From DASSKF01 sp035690725 (GTDB taxonomy: Bacteria > Actinomycetota > Actinomycetes > Actinomycetales > Dermatophilaceae), in NCBI GenBank assembly GCA_035690725.1, contig DASSKF010000083.1, positions 1 to 26,282 of the forward strand: a stretch of 26,282 bases of DNA. Reading direction: 5' to 3'. Positions 15,179 through 23,465 of the stretch are shown piece after piece. Each line of letters begins with the position of its first letter. The stretch's first letter is position 1. The position numbers were made by a program, and so were the translations under genes. The notes beneath the pieces are model-generated. The model made no database searches, was not told where the DNA came from, and was given only the letters and a program-made list of their open reading frames with translations.

Positions 15179-17356
15179 TCAGGCAGCGCCCACCTGGTCG
15201 AGCAGGAAGGCAAGCTCGAACGCGCGCTGGCGCCACGCGTCATACCGTCCGCTCTTGCCGCCGTGCCCGGCGACCATCTCGGTCCGGAGCAGGATCGGAC
15301 GGCTGCGCTGGTCGTTCGTCGTGACCTCCCGCAGCCGCGCAACCCACTTGGTGGGCTCCACGAAGTACACCCGGGTGTCGTTCAGGCTCGTCGTCGCCAG
15401 GATCGCCGGGTACTCCCGGGGCGCCACGTTGTCGTAGGGCGCGTAGGACTTCATGTACGCGTAGACGTCGGCGTGGTGCAGCGGGTCGCCCCACTCCTCC
15501 CACTCCCCCACCGTCAGCGGCAGGGACGGGTCGAGGATCGTGGTGAGCGTGTCGACGAACGGGACCGCCGCGTGGACCGCTCGGAACCGGTCCGGTGCGA
15601 GGTTGACCGCCGCCCCCATCAGCAGGCCGCCGGCTGAACCCCCTTCCGCAGCAAGGCGGTCCGGCGCGACCCAGCCGGCGTCGACGAGGTGCTCGGCGCA
15701 CGCCACGAAGTCGGTGAAGGTGTTCTTCTTGTGCTCCATCTTGCCGTGGTCGTACCACCGGCGACCCATCTCGCCGCCGCCTCGGACGTGCGCGACGGCG
15801 TAGACGACTCCTCGGTCGAGCAGCGACAGGCGGGCGACCGAGAAGTACGGGTCCATCGAGATCTCGTAGGACCCGTAGCCGTAGAGCAGGCCCGGGTTCG
15901 TTCCGTCCGGCCGCACGTCCTTGCGGGCCACCAGCGAGATCGGGACCTTCGTGCCGTCCGGGGCGGTGGCCCACTCGCGGCGCTCGACGTAGTCCGCCGG
16001 GTCGTAGCCCCCGAGGACCTCCTGCCGCTTGAGCAGGGCGAGCTCCCGGGTGGCGAAGTCGTAGTCGAAGACCGACCGCGGCGTCACCAGCGACTCGAAG
16101 ACGAGCTGCAGCGCGGGCTGGTGGTACTGCGGGTTGCTCCCGGTGGCGACGGTGTAGACCGGCTCCTCGAAGGCGAGGTCGTGCGCCGGGCCGAAGCCAC
16201 TGGCGGCGCTGTCGTCCCGGGGAAGGATCCGCACCGCGGTGAGCCCTTCGCGCCGCAGGGACACCACCGCGTGGTCGGCGAACGCCTCGACCCCGAGGAC
16301 GCGCTCCCCCGGGACGGGCGGGAGCAGGGACTCCCACTGCTCGGGACGCGTCGCGTCCAGCGGGGCCTGTGCCACCTCGAAGTCCACGTCGTTCGCGTTG
16401 TGGGTGATGAGCAGCCGGTCGCCCGCGGGCTCCACGTCGTACTCGACGCCGGCCCGCCGCGGGGCCACGACGTGGGGCGCGCCGAGCGGCTCGGCGAGGT
16501 CGAGCAGCAGCGCCTCGGAGGTCGTGCGGGACCCGAGCATGACGACCAGCCACCGGTCGTCCCGCGAGGTGCCGATGCCCATCCAGAAGCGCTCGTCCAG
16601 CTCCTCGAAGATCTTCACGTCGCCCTCGGCGGGCGTCCCGACCTCGTGCCGCCACACCTGGAACGGCCGCCAGGCGTCGTCCACCCGGGTGTAGAACAGC
16701 TGCCGGCCGTCGGCCGACCAGACCGCGCCGTAGCCGATGGTGTCGACCGCCTCGTCGACGACGGCGTCGGTCCCGATGTCCTTGACCTTCAGCGCGAACC
16801 GCTCGTCCCCCTGCAGGTCGACGGCGTAGGCGACCCGGGTGCCGTCCTGGCTCACCTCGAAGGCCCCCAGCGAGAAGAACTCGTGCCCCTCGGCCTCGAC
16901 GTTGCCGTCGAGCAGCACCTGCTCCCCGGGGATGCTGCCGTCCGGGCGCACGTCGCGCTCCAGGTCGGGGCGACCCACGCCGTCGCGGGCACGCACCCGG
17001 CACTGGGCGGCATACTGCTTGCCCTCGAAGGTGCGCGAGTAGTACCACCAGCCGTCCAGCAGCACCGGGACGCTGAGGTCCGTCTCCTGGGTGCGGGACC
17101 TGATCTCGGTGAAGACCTGCTCGCGCAGCGGGGCGAGGTGCTCGGTCATCGCCTCGGCGTAGGTGTTCTCGCCCTCCAGGTGCGCGACCACCTCGGGGTC
17201 CGACTTGTCCCGCAGCCACTCGTAGGGGTCGACGACCCGGTCACCGTGGTGCTCGCGGACGTGTTCGACCCGCTTGGCCACGGGCGGCGTCGTCAGGTCC
17301 GTGCGCTGCTGGGCTGCTGAGGTGCTCACCAGACGCACTGTATGCGACGGGCCCAC
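15179..17356 (-). CDS. S9-family oligopeptidase (oligopeptidase B-like)
   Basis: This protein of about 725 residues starts with the family opening PPVAKRVEHVREHHGDRVVDPYEWLRD. It has the N-terminal seven-bladed propeller (about 80-450) and a C-terminal alpha/beta-hydrolase domain. The triad is visible: Ser574 in GGSAGGLLMG, Asp660 in SLNDTRV and His698 in VAGHGGKSGR, with spacing close to that of oligopeptidase B. It would cleave small peptides in the cytoplasm, typically after basic residues. No signal peptide is present. The gene begins directly at the stop of the upstream MFS gene (TGA then GTG), so the two are probably co-transcribed. A second GTG at 17329 is also possible; neither has a clear ribosome site. 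Confidence 0.93.
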   Translation of the reverse strand: MGPSHTVRLVSTSAAQQRTDLTTPPVAKRVEHVREHHGDRVVDPYEWLRDKSDPEVVAHLEGENTYAEAMTEHLAPLREQVFTEIRSRTQETDLSVPVLLDGWWYYSRTFEGKQYAAQCRVRARDGVGRPDLERDVRPDGSIPGEQVLLDGNVEAEGHEFFSLGAFEVSQDGTRVAYAVDLQGDERFALKVKDIGTDAVVDEAVDTIGYGAVWSADGRQLFYTRVDDAWRPFQVWRHEVGTPAEGDVKIFEELDERFWMGIGTSRDDRWLVVMLGSRTTSEALLLDLAEPLGAPHVVAPRRAGVEYDVEPAGDRLLITHNANDVDFEVAQAPLDATRPEQWESLLPPVPGERVLGVEAFADHAVVSLRREGLTAVRILPRDDSAASGFGPAHDLAFEEPVYTVATGSNPQYHQPALQLVFESLVTPRSVFDYDFATRELALLKRQEVLGGYDPADYVERREWATAPDGTKVPISLVARKDVRPDGTNPGLLYGYGSYEISMDPYFSVARLSLLDRGVVYAVAHVRGGGEMGRRWYDHGKMEHKKNTFTDFVACAEHLVDAGWVAPDRLAAEGGSAGGLLMGAAVNLAPDRFRAVHAAVPFVDTLTTILDPSLPLTVGEWEEWGDPLHHADVYAYMKSYAPYDNVAPREYPAILATTSLNDTRVYFVEPTKWVARLREVTTNDQRSRPILLRTEMVAGHGGKSGRYDAWRQRAFELAFLLDQVGAA

Positions 17357-18640
17357 TCAGCCGTGGAGGGGCGGGAGGTCGGTGGTGGCCGGCTGGGCAC
17401 GCGGCACGCGGCGCAGGAACAGGCCCAGCAGCAGGGTGACCACGATGAGGGATCCGGACAGCGCGACCACGGCCGGCCAGGAACCGGCCGACCACGCCAC
17501 CCCGGCGAGGTCGCCGAAGAGCGAGGAGCCGAGGTAGTAGGCGATGAGGTAGAGCGAGGACGCCTGCGCCACGGCGGCACCGGCGATGTGCGCCCGGGCC
17601 GGCACCCATCCGCTGGCCACCCCGTGCGCGGCGAAGAAGCCGCCGGTGGTGACCGCGAGGCCCAGCACCACGAGCGGCAGCCACGGGGCGAGGGTCAGCG
17701 CGAGCCCGGCGAGGGTGACCAGGGCACCGACGACGATGACGTCGGCCCGGCCGTGCACCCCGGCGAGGCGCCCGGCCCACGGCGAGCTGACGACGCCGAC
17801 GACGTAGACGAGGAAGACCAGCCCGGTGACCCCCGGACCCAGCGAGAAGGGCTCGGCGGCCAGCCGGAAGCCGATCCCGTTGAACGCGGCGACGAACGCC
17901 CCCATGGCGGTGGCGGCGATCGCATAGAGGGCGAGCTGCGCCGGCGCGTGCAGCAGCCGGGAGGTCGCCTTCCGCAGGGCCCGCGCGCTCGCCGGCCTGG
18001 CCACGAACCCGCGGGAGGCGGGCAGGAGCCGCACGGCCGCGAGCGCGCTGACCAGCGCGAGCGCGGCCACGCCGCCCACGGCGAGGCGCCAGCCGCCGAG
18101 GTCGGCGAAGCCGCCGGCGACCAGCCGCCCCGCCATGCCGCCGACGGCGGTGCCGCCGATGTAGAGCCCGGCTGCCTGCGCGTGCCGCTCCCCGTGGACC
18201 TCCTCGCGCAGGTAGGCCATCGCCACCGCCGGCAGGCCCGCAAGGGCGAGGCCCTGCACGGCACGGAGCACCAGCAGCACGGTCCATCCGGGAGCGAACG
18301 CCGACACCAGCCCGATCGTGCTCGACGCCACGAGGGAGACCCGCATGACGGTGACCCGACCGCGCACGTCGGAGAAGGGACCGGCCACGACGAGCCCGGC
18401 GGCGAGGCCGAGCGTGGCCAGCGAGACGGTCAGCGCACTCTCGGCGGCGCTCACGTGGAACCGGTCGGCGAGCTGGGGCAGCAGCGGCTGGGTGGTGTAG
18501 AGCAGGGCGAACGTGGTCAGGCCGGCGAAGAACAGGCCGAGGGTCACCCGGCGGTAGCCGGGCTCGCCCACGCGGTACCCCTCCGGTCGAGCCGGTCGGC
18601 CGGGCGAGTTCCGGGACGACGGCAGGGGCTCACGGCTCAC
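17357..18640 (-). CDS. Major facilitator superfamily transporter, YnfM-like
   Basis: This 427-residue protein has about 12 helices. After a cytoplasmic start it reads RRVTLGLFFAGLTTFALLYT then TQPLLPQLADRFHVSAAESA, the common opening of YnfM-like efflux proteins. The loop between helices 2 and 3 carries the MFS motif A in the form GPFSDVRGRVTVMRVSL. LRAVQGLALAGLPAVAMAYL is the next conserved segment. It would move a small molecule with protons, direction probably outward. It begins with GTG; GGAG is only two bases upstream, so the start is uncertain. It lies 78 bases after coxG on the same strand and may be a read-through target of that operon. The peptidase gene follows without a gap. Confidence 0.88.
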   Translation of the reverse strand: MSREPLPSSRNSPGRPARPEGYRVGEPGYRRVTLGLFFAGLTTFALLYTTQPLLPQLADRFHVSAAESALTVSLATLGLAAGLVVAGPFSDVRGRVTVMRVSLVASSTIGLVSAFAPGWTVLLVLRAVQGLALAGLPAVAMAYLREEVHGERHAQAAGLYIGGTAVGGMAGRLVAGGFADLGGWRLAVGGVAALALVSALAAVRLLPASRGFVARPASARALRKATSRLLHAPAQLALYAIAATAMGAFVAAFNGIGFRLAAEPFSLGPGVTGLVFLVYVVGVVSSPWAGRLAGVHGRADVIVVGALVTLAGLALTLAPWLPLVVLGLAVTTGGFFAAHGVASGWVPARAHIAGAAVAQASSLYLIAYYLGSSLFGDLAGVAWSAGSWPAVVALSGSLIVVTLLLGLFLRRVPRAQPATTDLPPLHG

Positions 18641-18689
18641 CGCTCCATCGTCTGCCTTCCCCCGGGTGCACGCACGAGCGGGGCGGCGG

Positions 18690-18731
18690 CGAGCGCCCTA
18701 CCCGCCGGTGCGAGCGCCCTACCCGCCGGTG
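18690..18731. repeat. Perfect 21-bp tandem duplication across the coxG stop codon
   Basis: The 21 bases at 18690-18710 are repeated exactly at 18711-18731. On the minus strand the unit carries codons for the last CoxG residues plus the TAG stop, so the duplicate places a second copy of the end-plus-stop downstream. A decayed third start (CGGGCGCC) follows at 18732. The unit length is exactly seven codons. Confidence 0.9.
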
Positions 18732-19510
18732 CGGGCGCCGGCGGACAGGCGCCGCAGCAGGAGCGCGGCGACCGCGCCCCCGAGCGCCGAGAGCAGGTAG
18801 GGGCCGTAGTGCCGGGCCAGCACGGGCAGGACGGCGCTGCCGAGGTCGAGCTCGCCGGCAGCCGGTTCCGGCGACCGGGTGGAGCGGACGGCCGCTGCGG
18901 CCGGTGCCGGCGGCTCCTGCGGTGTCGCCGACTGCGTGGCGGGGACGGGCTGAGGGGTGTCGGCCGGTCCCGCGGTCGTCGCCGCAGCGGTCGTTGCGGA
19001 CTGTGGCTGGGGCGCCGGCTCCGGCGTCGCGGCCGTCGCCGCCGCGGCTGCGGCCGCACCCTCGCCCCCACTGAGCCGGCCCGCGAGGCAGTCCACGAAC
19101 GAGGCGAGCAGCTTGTCCGACACCTCCTGCATGACCCCGCGCCCGAACTGCGCCGGCTTGCCGGTGACGGTGAGCTCGGTGTGCACGTCCACGTCGGTCG
19201 ACTCGGCCCCGGCCTGCGCCAGCGACATGGTCAGCGTGGCGCTGGCCGTCCCGTTCCCGCGACGGTCCTTGCCCCGGGCCTCCACCACAGCCCGGTGCGC
19301 GGCCTCGTCCCGCTCCCGGAAGGTCCCCGTCCCCTTGTACAGCAGGGAGATCGGCCCGAGCTTGATCTTGCAGGTGCCGCTGAACTCCTCACCGTCGACA
19401 CTGGTCAGGCTGGCTCCCGGAAAGCAGCCAGCCACCCCTTCGAGGTCGTTGAACGCCGCCCACGTCGCGTCGATCGACGCGGGCACGGTGAAGTGGTGGT
19501 CCAGTTCCAC
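18719..19510 (-). CDS. coxG: CoxG, membrane-anchored SRPBCC protein of the CO dehydrogenase-type operon
   Basis: This 263-residue protein has an N-terminal CoxG domain (1-148) of the SRPBCC ligand-binding fold, starting MELDHHFTVPASIDATWAAF and running through EGVAGCFPGASLTSVDG. A long Ala/Pro/Thr-rich linker follows (about 150-222), then a single C-terminal helix (about 236-253, YLLSALGGAVAALLLRR) followed by basic residues. In known systems CoxG recruits the enzyme to the membrane, and recent work on mycobacterial CO dehydrogenase links it to quinone delivery; that is family knowledge. The GTG start has AGGAGG seven bases upstream. It is the last cox gene, 27 bases after coxM. Its 3' end lies within a tandem duplication. 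Confidence 0.9.
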   Translation of the reverse strand: MELDHHFTVPASIDATWAAFNDLEGVAGCFPGASLTSVDGEEFSGTCKIKLGPISLLYKGTGTFRERDEAAHRAVVEARGKDRRGNGTASATLTMSLAQAGAESTDVDVHTELTVTGKPAQFGRGVMQEVSDKLLASFVDCLAGRLSGGEGAAAAAAATAATPEPAPQPQSATTAAATTAGPADTPQPVPATQSATPQEPPAPAAAAVRSTRSPEPAAGELDLGSAVLPVLARHYGPYLLSALGGAVAALLLRRLSAGARTGG

Positions 19511-19537
19511 GGATCGTCCTCCTCTGCTGGGGTGTGC

Positions 19538-20389
19538 TCAGGCGAGGGCGGCGCGCACCGCCCGGCCGGTCAGGACGCCCGCGAGGTGACGACGGTAGTC
19601 CGCGTCGCCGTTGGTGTCCTCCGGCGGCGTGGTGCCCCGGCCCGCAGCCGCACAGGCCTCGCGGAGCCGGTCGGAGTCGGCCGACAGGCCGACGAGCGCC
19701 TCCTCCACGGCGGTGCACCGCACCGGGGTGGAGCCCATGTTGGTCAGGGCGACGCGGGCCTCGGCGATGGTGCCTCCCTCGCTGCGGACCGTGGCGGCGA
19801 CGGCGACGATGGACCACTGCTGGGCCACCCGGGTGAACTTCTCGTAGTGCGCGCCCCAGCCGGTGTGCTTGGGAATGCGCACCTCGGTGAGGACCTCGTC
19901 CTCCCCCACGGCCGTGGTGAACAGGTCCTCGAAGAAGTCGGTCGCCGCGACCCGCCGGGTCGCCCCGCCGGCGCCGGCGATGACGAGCTCGGCGTCCAGC
20001 GACAGCGCCGGCGCGAGCAGGTCCCCGGCGGGGTCGGCGTGCACGAGGGCGCCGCCGAGCGTGCCGCGGTGGCGCACCTGCGGGTCGGCGACGGTGCGGG
20101 TCGCCTCGGCGAGGAGCAGCGCGTGCTGCTCCACGGTCGGGTCCTCGGCGACGACGTGGTGCGGGGTCATCGCCCCGATGACCACCGCGTCGCCCTCCTC
20201 CCGGATGCCCCGCAGCTGCTCGATCTTCGCGAGGTCGACGACGACCTCGGGCGCCGCGAGCCGCAGCTTCAGCACCGGCAGCAGGCTCTGCCCGCCGGCG
20301 AGCACCTTGGCGTCGTCGGACGCGGCGAGCAGCTGCAGCGCCTCGTCGAGGGTGGTCGGGGCGTGGTACTCGAACGGTGCGGGGATCAT
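19538..20389 (-). CDS. coxM: Molybdenum hydroxylase medium (FAD) subunit, CoxM-type
   Basis: This 283-residue protein starts MIPAPFEYHAPTTLDEALQL, the standard N-terminus of this subunit. The two FAD pyrophosphate-binding motifs are present: AGGQSLLPVLKLRLA near residue 33 and GTLGGALVHADPAGD near 108. It carries electrons from the iron-sulfur subunit to a quinone or other acceptor. The length matches CoxM of Afipia (Oligotropha) carboxidovorans (about 288). The ATG overlaps the coxL stop in an ATGA, indicating translational coupling. Position third, after S and L, is the form II order. Confidence 0.93.
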   Translation of the reverse strand: MIPAPFEYHAPTTLDEALQLLAASDDAKVLAGGQSLLPVLKLRLAAPEVVVDLAKIEQLRGIREEGDAVVIGAMTPHHVVAEDPTVEQHALLLAEATRTVADPQVRHRGTLGGALVHADPAGDLLAPALSLDAELVIAGAGGATRRVAATDFFEDLFTTAVGEDEVLTEVRIPKHTGWGAHYEKFTRVAQQWSIVAVAATVRSEGGTIAEARVALTNMGSTPVRCTAVEEALVGLSADSDRLREACAAAGRGTTPPEDTNGDADYRRHLAGVLTGRAVRAALA

Positions 20390-22836
20390 GCCTGTCCACC
20401 TTCCTGGCCGGCGACGGACTGCTCGTTGGAGGCTGCGGCCGGTGTGCCGGTGTCCCCGCCCTGCAGCGCCTTCCAGACCCGGTGCGGCGTGCACGGCATG
20501 GTGATGTCCCGGACCCCGAACTGGCGGACCGCGTCCAGGACGCCGTTGACGATCGCGGGGGTGGACGCGATGGTGCCCGCCTCACCGACACCCTTGACGC
20601 CGAGCTCGTTCGAGGTGGCGGGCGTCTCGGTGCGGTCCGTGGTGTAGGACGGCAGGTCGGGTGCGCCCGGCACGAGGTAGTCCACGAACGAGCCGGAGAC
20701 CAAGGTGCCGTTCTCGTCATACACGGCCTCCTCGAAGAGGGCCTGCGCGATGCCCTGCGCGAGGCCGCCGTGCACCTGGCCGTCCACGAGGAGGGGGTTG
20801 ATCACGTGCCCGACGTCGTCCACGCACACGTACGTGCGCACCCGGACGGCGCCGGTCTCGGTGTCCACCTCCATCGCGGCGAGGTGGGTCCCGTGCGGGA
20901 AGGAGAAGTTGACCGGGTCGAACGTGGAGTCGGCGTCCAGGCTCGGTTCCATGCCCTCCGGCAGGTCGTGCGCGGAGAACACGGCGAACGCGACCTCGCC
21001 GATGCCCACGCCCTGCTCGGTGCCGCTGACCGTGAACCGGCCGCCCTCGAACTCCAGGTCGTCGGCGTTGGCCTCAAGCATGTGCGCGGCGACGGCCCTG
21101 GCCTTCTCGACCACCTTGTCCGCGGCCCGGGCGACGGCGATGCCGCCGACGGTGAGCGAGCGCGACCCGTAGGTGTCCATTCCCTTGGCGGCGACCTGGG
21201 TGTCGCCGTGCAGGATCTCGACGTCCTCGAACGGCACCCCCAGCTTGTCCGCCACGATCTGGCTCTGGCTGGTGACGTGGCCCTGCCCGTGTGGGCTGAT
21301 GCCGGTGACCACCTCGACCTTGCCTGTGGCCAGCATGCGCACGGTGGCGTGCTCCCACCCACCGGCGGCGTAGTCGAGGGCGCCGAGCACCCGCGAGGGG
21401 GCCAGGCCGCACATCTCGGTGTAGGTCGAGACGCCGATACCGAGCTGGACCGGGTCGCCGGACTCCCGCCGGCGCTGCTGCTCGGCCCGCAGCTCGTCGT
21501 AGCCGAAGAGCTCCATCGCCTTGTCGGTTGCGGCCTCGTAGTTGCCCGAGTCGTACTCGAGGCCGGCCACCGTCGTGAACGGGAACTCCTCGTGCCGGAT
21601 CCAGTTGCGACGCCGCAGCTCGAGCGGGTCCATGCCGAGCTCGGTGGCGAGCTCGTCCATCATCCGCTCGATCGCGAACGTCGCCTCCGGCCGTCCCGCG
21701 CCCCGGTAGGCGTCGGTGTGCACGGTGTTGGTGAAGACGTTGTGGCAGGTGAACTGGTAGGCGGGGAACTTGTAGATCGCGTTGTACATGAACCCGCCGA
21801 GGATCGGCACACCGGAGGTGATGAGCCCCAGGTAGGCGCCCATGTTCGCGAGCAGGTCGACTTTGAAGCCGGTGACCGTGCCGTCCCGGGTCGCCGAGAT
21901 GGTGAGCCGCTGCACCTGGTCGCGGCCGTGGTGGGCGGCCAGCATGGACTCCGACCGGGTCTCGGTGTACTTGACCGGCTTGCCCAGCTTGCGAGCGATG
22001 ACGAGCGCGGCGACCTCCTCCCGGGTGACCGCCAGCTTGCCGCCGAAGCCGCCGCCGACGTCCGGGGCGACGACCCGCAGCTTGCTCTCCGGCACGTTGC
22101 ACGTCAGGGCGAGCATGGTGCGCAGCACGTGCGGGATCTGGGTCGAGGTCCACATGGTGATCTGCTCGCCGGTCGGGTCGACGACGGTCGACCGCGGCTC
22201 CATGGAGGCGGGGATGAGCCGCTGCTGGCGCAGGGTGCGCTCGACGACGACACCGTCCTCGCGGGCGGCGGCGATGGCCTCGTCGACGTTGCCGCCGGTG
22301 CCCGCCCCGGCGGAGTCGAACACCCAGGTGGCCGAGATGTTGGTGCCCAGCTCCTCGTGCACGAACGGCGCTCCGGCGGCCGCCTGCTCGAGGTCGAGGA
22401 CGACCGGTCCCTCCTCGTAGTCGACGTCGACCAGCTCGATCGCGTCCCGTGCCTCGGCGGCGCTGCGGGCCACGACCACCGCCACGATCTCGCCGGAGAA
22501 GAAGACCTCGTCGACGGCCACGGCCGGGTGGTGCGGCGCCTTCTGGTCCGGCGTGACGGGCCAGGCGTTCGGGATGCCGTTGTGGTCGTCCTTGAGGTCG
22601 GCGCCGGTGTAGACCGCGACCACGCCCGGCGCGCTGCGCGCCTCCTCCACGTCGAGGTGGGTGATCCTGGCGTGTGCCAGCGGGCTGCGCACCATGCCCA
22701 GGTGCAGCATGCCGGGCAGCCGGATGCTGTCGGTGTAGCGCGACCGGCCGGTGATCAGCCGGGCGTCCTCCTTGCGCAGCCGCGACTTGCCGATCTCCCG
22801 CTCGGGCGCCACGGTCGCCTCGTCCGTGGTGGTCAT
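20386..22836 (-). CDS. coxL: Molybdenum hydroxylase large subunit, form II CoxL-type
   Basis: This 816-residue catalytic subunit has the expected motifs: GGGFGGK (261-267), the GQGH molybdopterin-cytosine-dinucleotide contact (517-520) in ISPHGQGHVTSQSQ, and the catalytic Glu752 in GVKGVGEAGTIAS. The active-site loop reads AYRGAGR at 376-382. Form I CO dehydrogenases have AYxCSFR there, with the Cys that ligates copper; the Cys is absent here. Form II enzymes have been reported to oxidise CO weakly or not at all in different bacteria. The protein may therefore use CO slowly or act on another compound such as an aldehyde or heterocycle. Four-base ATGA overlaps join it to coxS upstream and coxM downstream. 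Confidence 0.95.
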   Translation of the reverse strand: MTTTDEATVAPEREIGKSRLRKEDARLITGRSRYTDSIRLPGMLHLGMVRSPLAHARITHLDVEEARSAPGVVAVYTGADLKDDHNGIPNAWPVTPDQKAPHHPAVAVDEVFFSGEIVAVVVARSAAEARDAIELVDVDYEEGPVVLDLEQAAAGAPFVHEELGTNISATWVFDSAGAGTGGNVDEAIAAAREDGVVVERTLRQQRLIPASMEPRSTVVDPTGEQITMWTSTQIPHVLRTMLALTCNVPESKLRVVAPDVGGGFGGKLAVTREEVAALVIARKLGKPVKYTETRSESMLAAHHGRDQVQRLTISATRDGTVTGFKVDLLANMGAYLGLITSGVPILGGFMYNAIYKFPAYQFTCHNVFTNTVHTDAYRGAGRPEATFAIERMMDELATELGMDPLELRRRNWIRHEEFPFTTVAGLEYDSGNYEAATDKAMELFGYDELRAEQQRRRESGDPVQLGIGVSTYTEMCGLAPSRVLGALDYAAGGWEHATVRMLATGKVEVVTGISPHGQGHVTSQSQIVADKLGVPFEDVEILHGDTQVAAKGMDTYGSRSLTVGGIAVARAADKVVEKARAVAAHMLEANADDLEFEGGRFTVSGTEQGVGIGEVAFAVFSAHDLPEGMEPSLDADSTFDPVNFSFPHGTHLAAMEVDTETGAVRVRTYVCVDDVGHVINPLLVDGQVHGGLAQGIAQALFEEAVYDENGTLVSGSFVDYLVPGAPDLPSYTTDRTETPATSNELGVKGVGEAGTIASTPAIVNGVLDAVRQFGVRDITMPCTPHRVWKALQGGDTGTPAAASNEQSVAGQEGGQA

Positions 22837-23342
22837 GACGACACCTCCGCGTTCTCGGCGGCCGGCTCACCGCTGGCTCGTGCCTCCCCGTCGGCGGCAC
22901 GCTGCACCGCGGCGACGATGTTCTGGTAGCCGGTGCACCGGCACAGGTTGCCCTCGAGGCCCTCGCGGATCTGCTGCTCGTCCGGGTGGGCGTTGTGGTT
23001 GAGCAGGTCGACGCTGGCCATGATCATGCCGGGCGTGCAGTAGCCGCACTGCAGCGCGTGGCAGGCGTGGAACGCCTCTTGCACCGGGTGCAGCTCGCCG
23101 TTGCTCGACAACCCCTCGACGGTGGTGACCTCGTGGCCGTCCGCCTGCACCGCGAGGACGGTGCACGACTTCACGCTCTGCCCGTCCATCAGCACCGTGC
23201 ACGCACCGCAGTTCGTCGTGTCGCAGCCGACCAGGGTGCCCGTCTTGCCCAAGGTATCTCGCAGGTAGTGCACCAAGAGGGTCCTCGGCTCGACCTCGTC
23301 ACTGTAGGACGTGCCGTCGACGGTGACGTTGATCCGGGTCAT
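22833..23342 (-). CDS. coxS: Molybdenum hydroxylase small (2x 2Fe-2S) subunit, CoxS-type
   Basis: This 169-residue protein starts MTRINVTVDGTSYSDEVEPR. All eight cluster ligands are present: C40, C45, C48 and C60 for the plant-ferredoxin-type cluster, and C99, C102, C134 and C136 (CGYC and CRC) for the proximal cluster. It passes electrons from the molybdenum site to FAD. The ATG at 23342 has GGAGGT a few bases upstream, and an upstream extension of the frame is not CoxS-like. Its stop overlaps the coxL ATG. A 123-base gap separates it from coxF, the only sizeable gap in the operon, so a second promoter may lie there; I see no clear boxes. Confidence 0.96.
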   Translation of the reverse strand: MTRINVTVDGTSYSDEVEPRTLLVHYLRDTLGKTGTLVGCDTTNCGACTVLMDGQSVKSCTVLAVQADGHEVTTVEGLSSNGELHPVQEAFHACHALQCGYCTPGMIMASVDLLNHNAHPDEQQIREGLEGNLCRCTGYQNIVAAVQRAADGEARASGEPAAENAEVSS

Positions 23343-23465
23343 CCCGACCTCCGCTCGCTGCGAGTGCGCTGTGGCCCCCGATACTGCCTGCGATCCTGCC
23401 CGGCCGCGCCGAGTTCGGCAAGGATCATCTGCGGGGGTCACCCGAATCGTGGCCGGTCCCGCCGC

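Noticed and set aside
15171..15184. GCCTGA/TCAGGC arms between two convergent stop codons as a terminator
   Set aside because: Only about five pairs with a four-base loop are possible; too weak to annotate.
18690..18731. Tandem repeat as a CRISPR or satellite array
   Set aside because: There are only two copies, no spacers and no cas genes; it is a simple duplication at the end of coxG.
17342..20647. Very long rightward open frame (1101 codons)
   Set aside because: It lies antisense to the MFS, coxG and coxM genes and codes for Gly/Arg/His-rich nonsense, a typical shadow frame in high-GC DNA.
21691..21711. Reading the large subunit as a canonical copper-containing CO dehydrogenase
   Set aside because: The active-site loop is AYRGAGR and lacks the Cys of the form I AYxCSFR loop, so a form I call is not supported.
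20377..22929. Long rightward open frame opposite coxL
   Set aside because: It is an antisense shadow; the minus strand encodes a full-length CoxL with all motifs.
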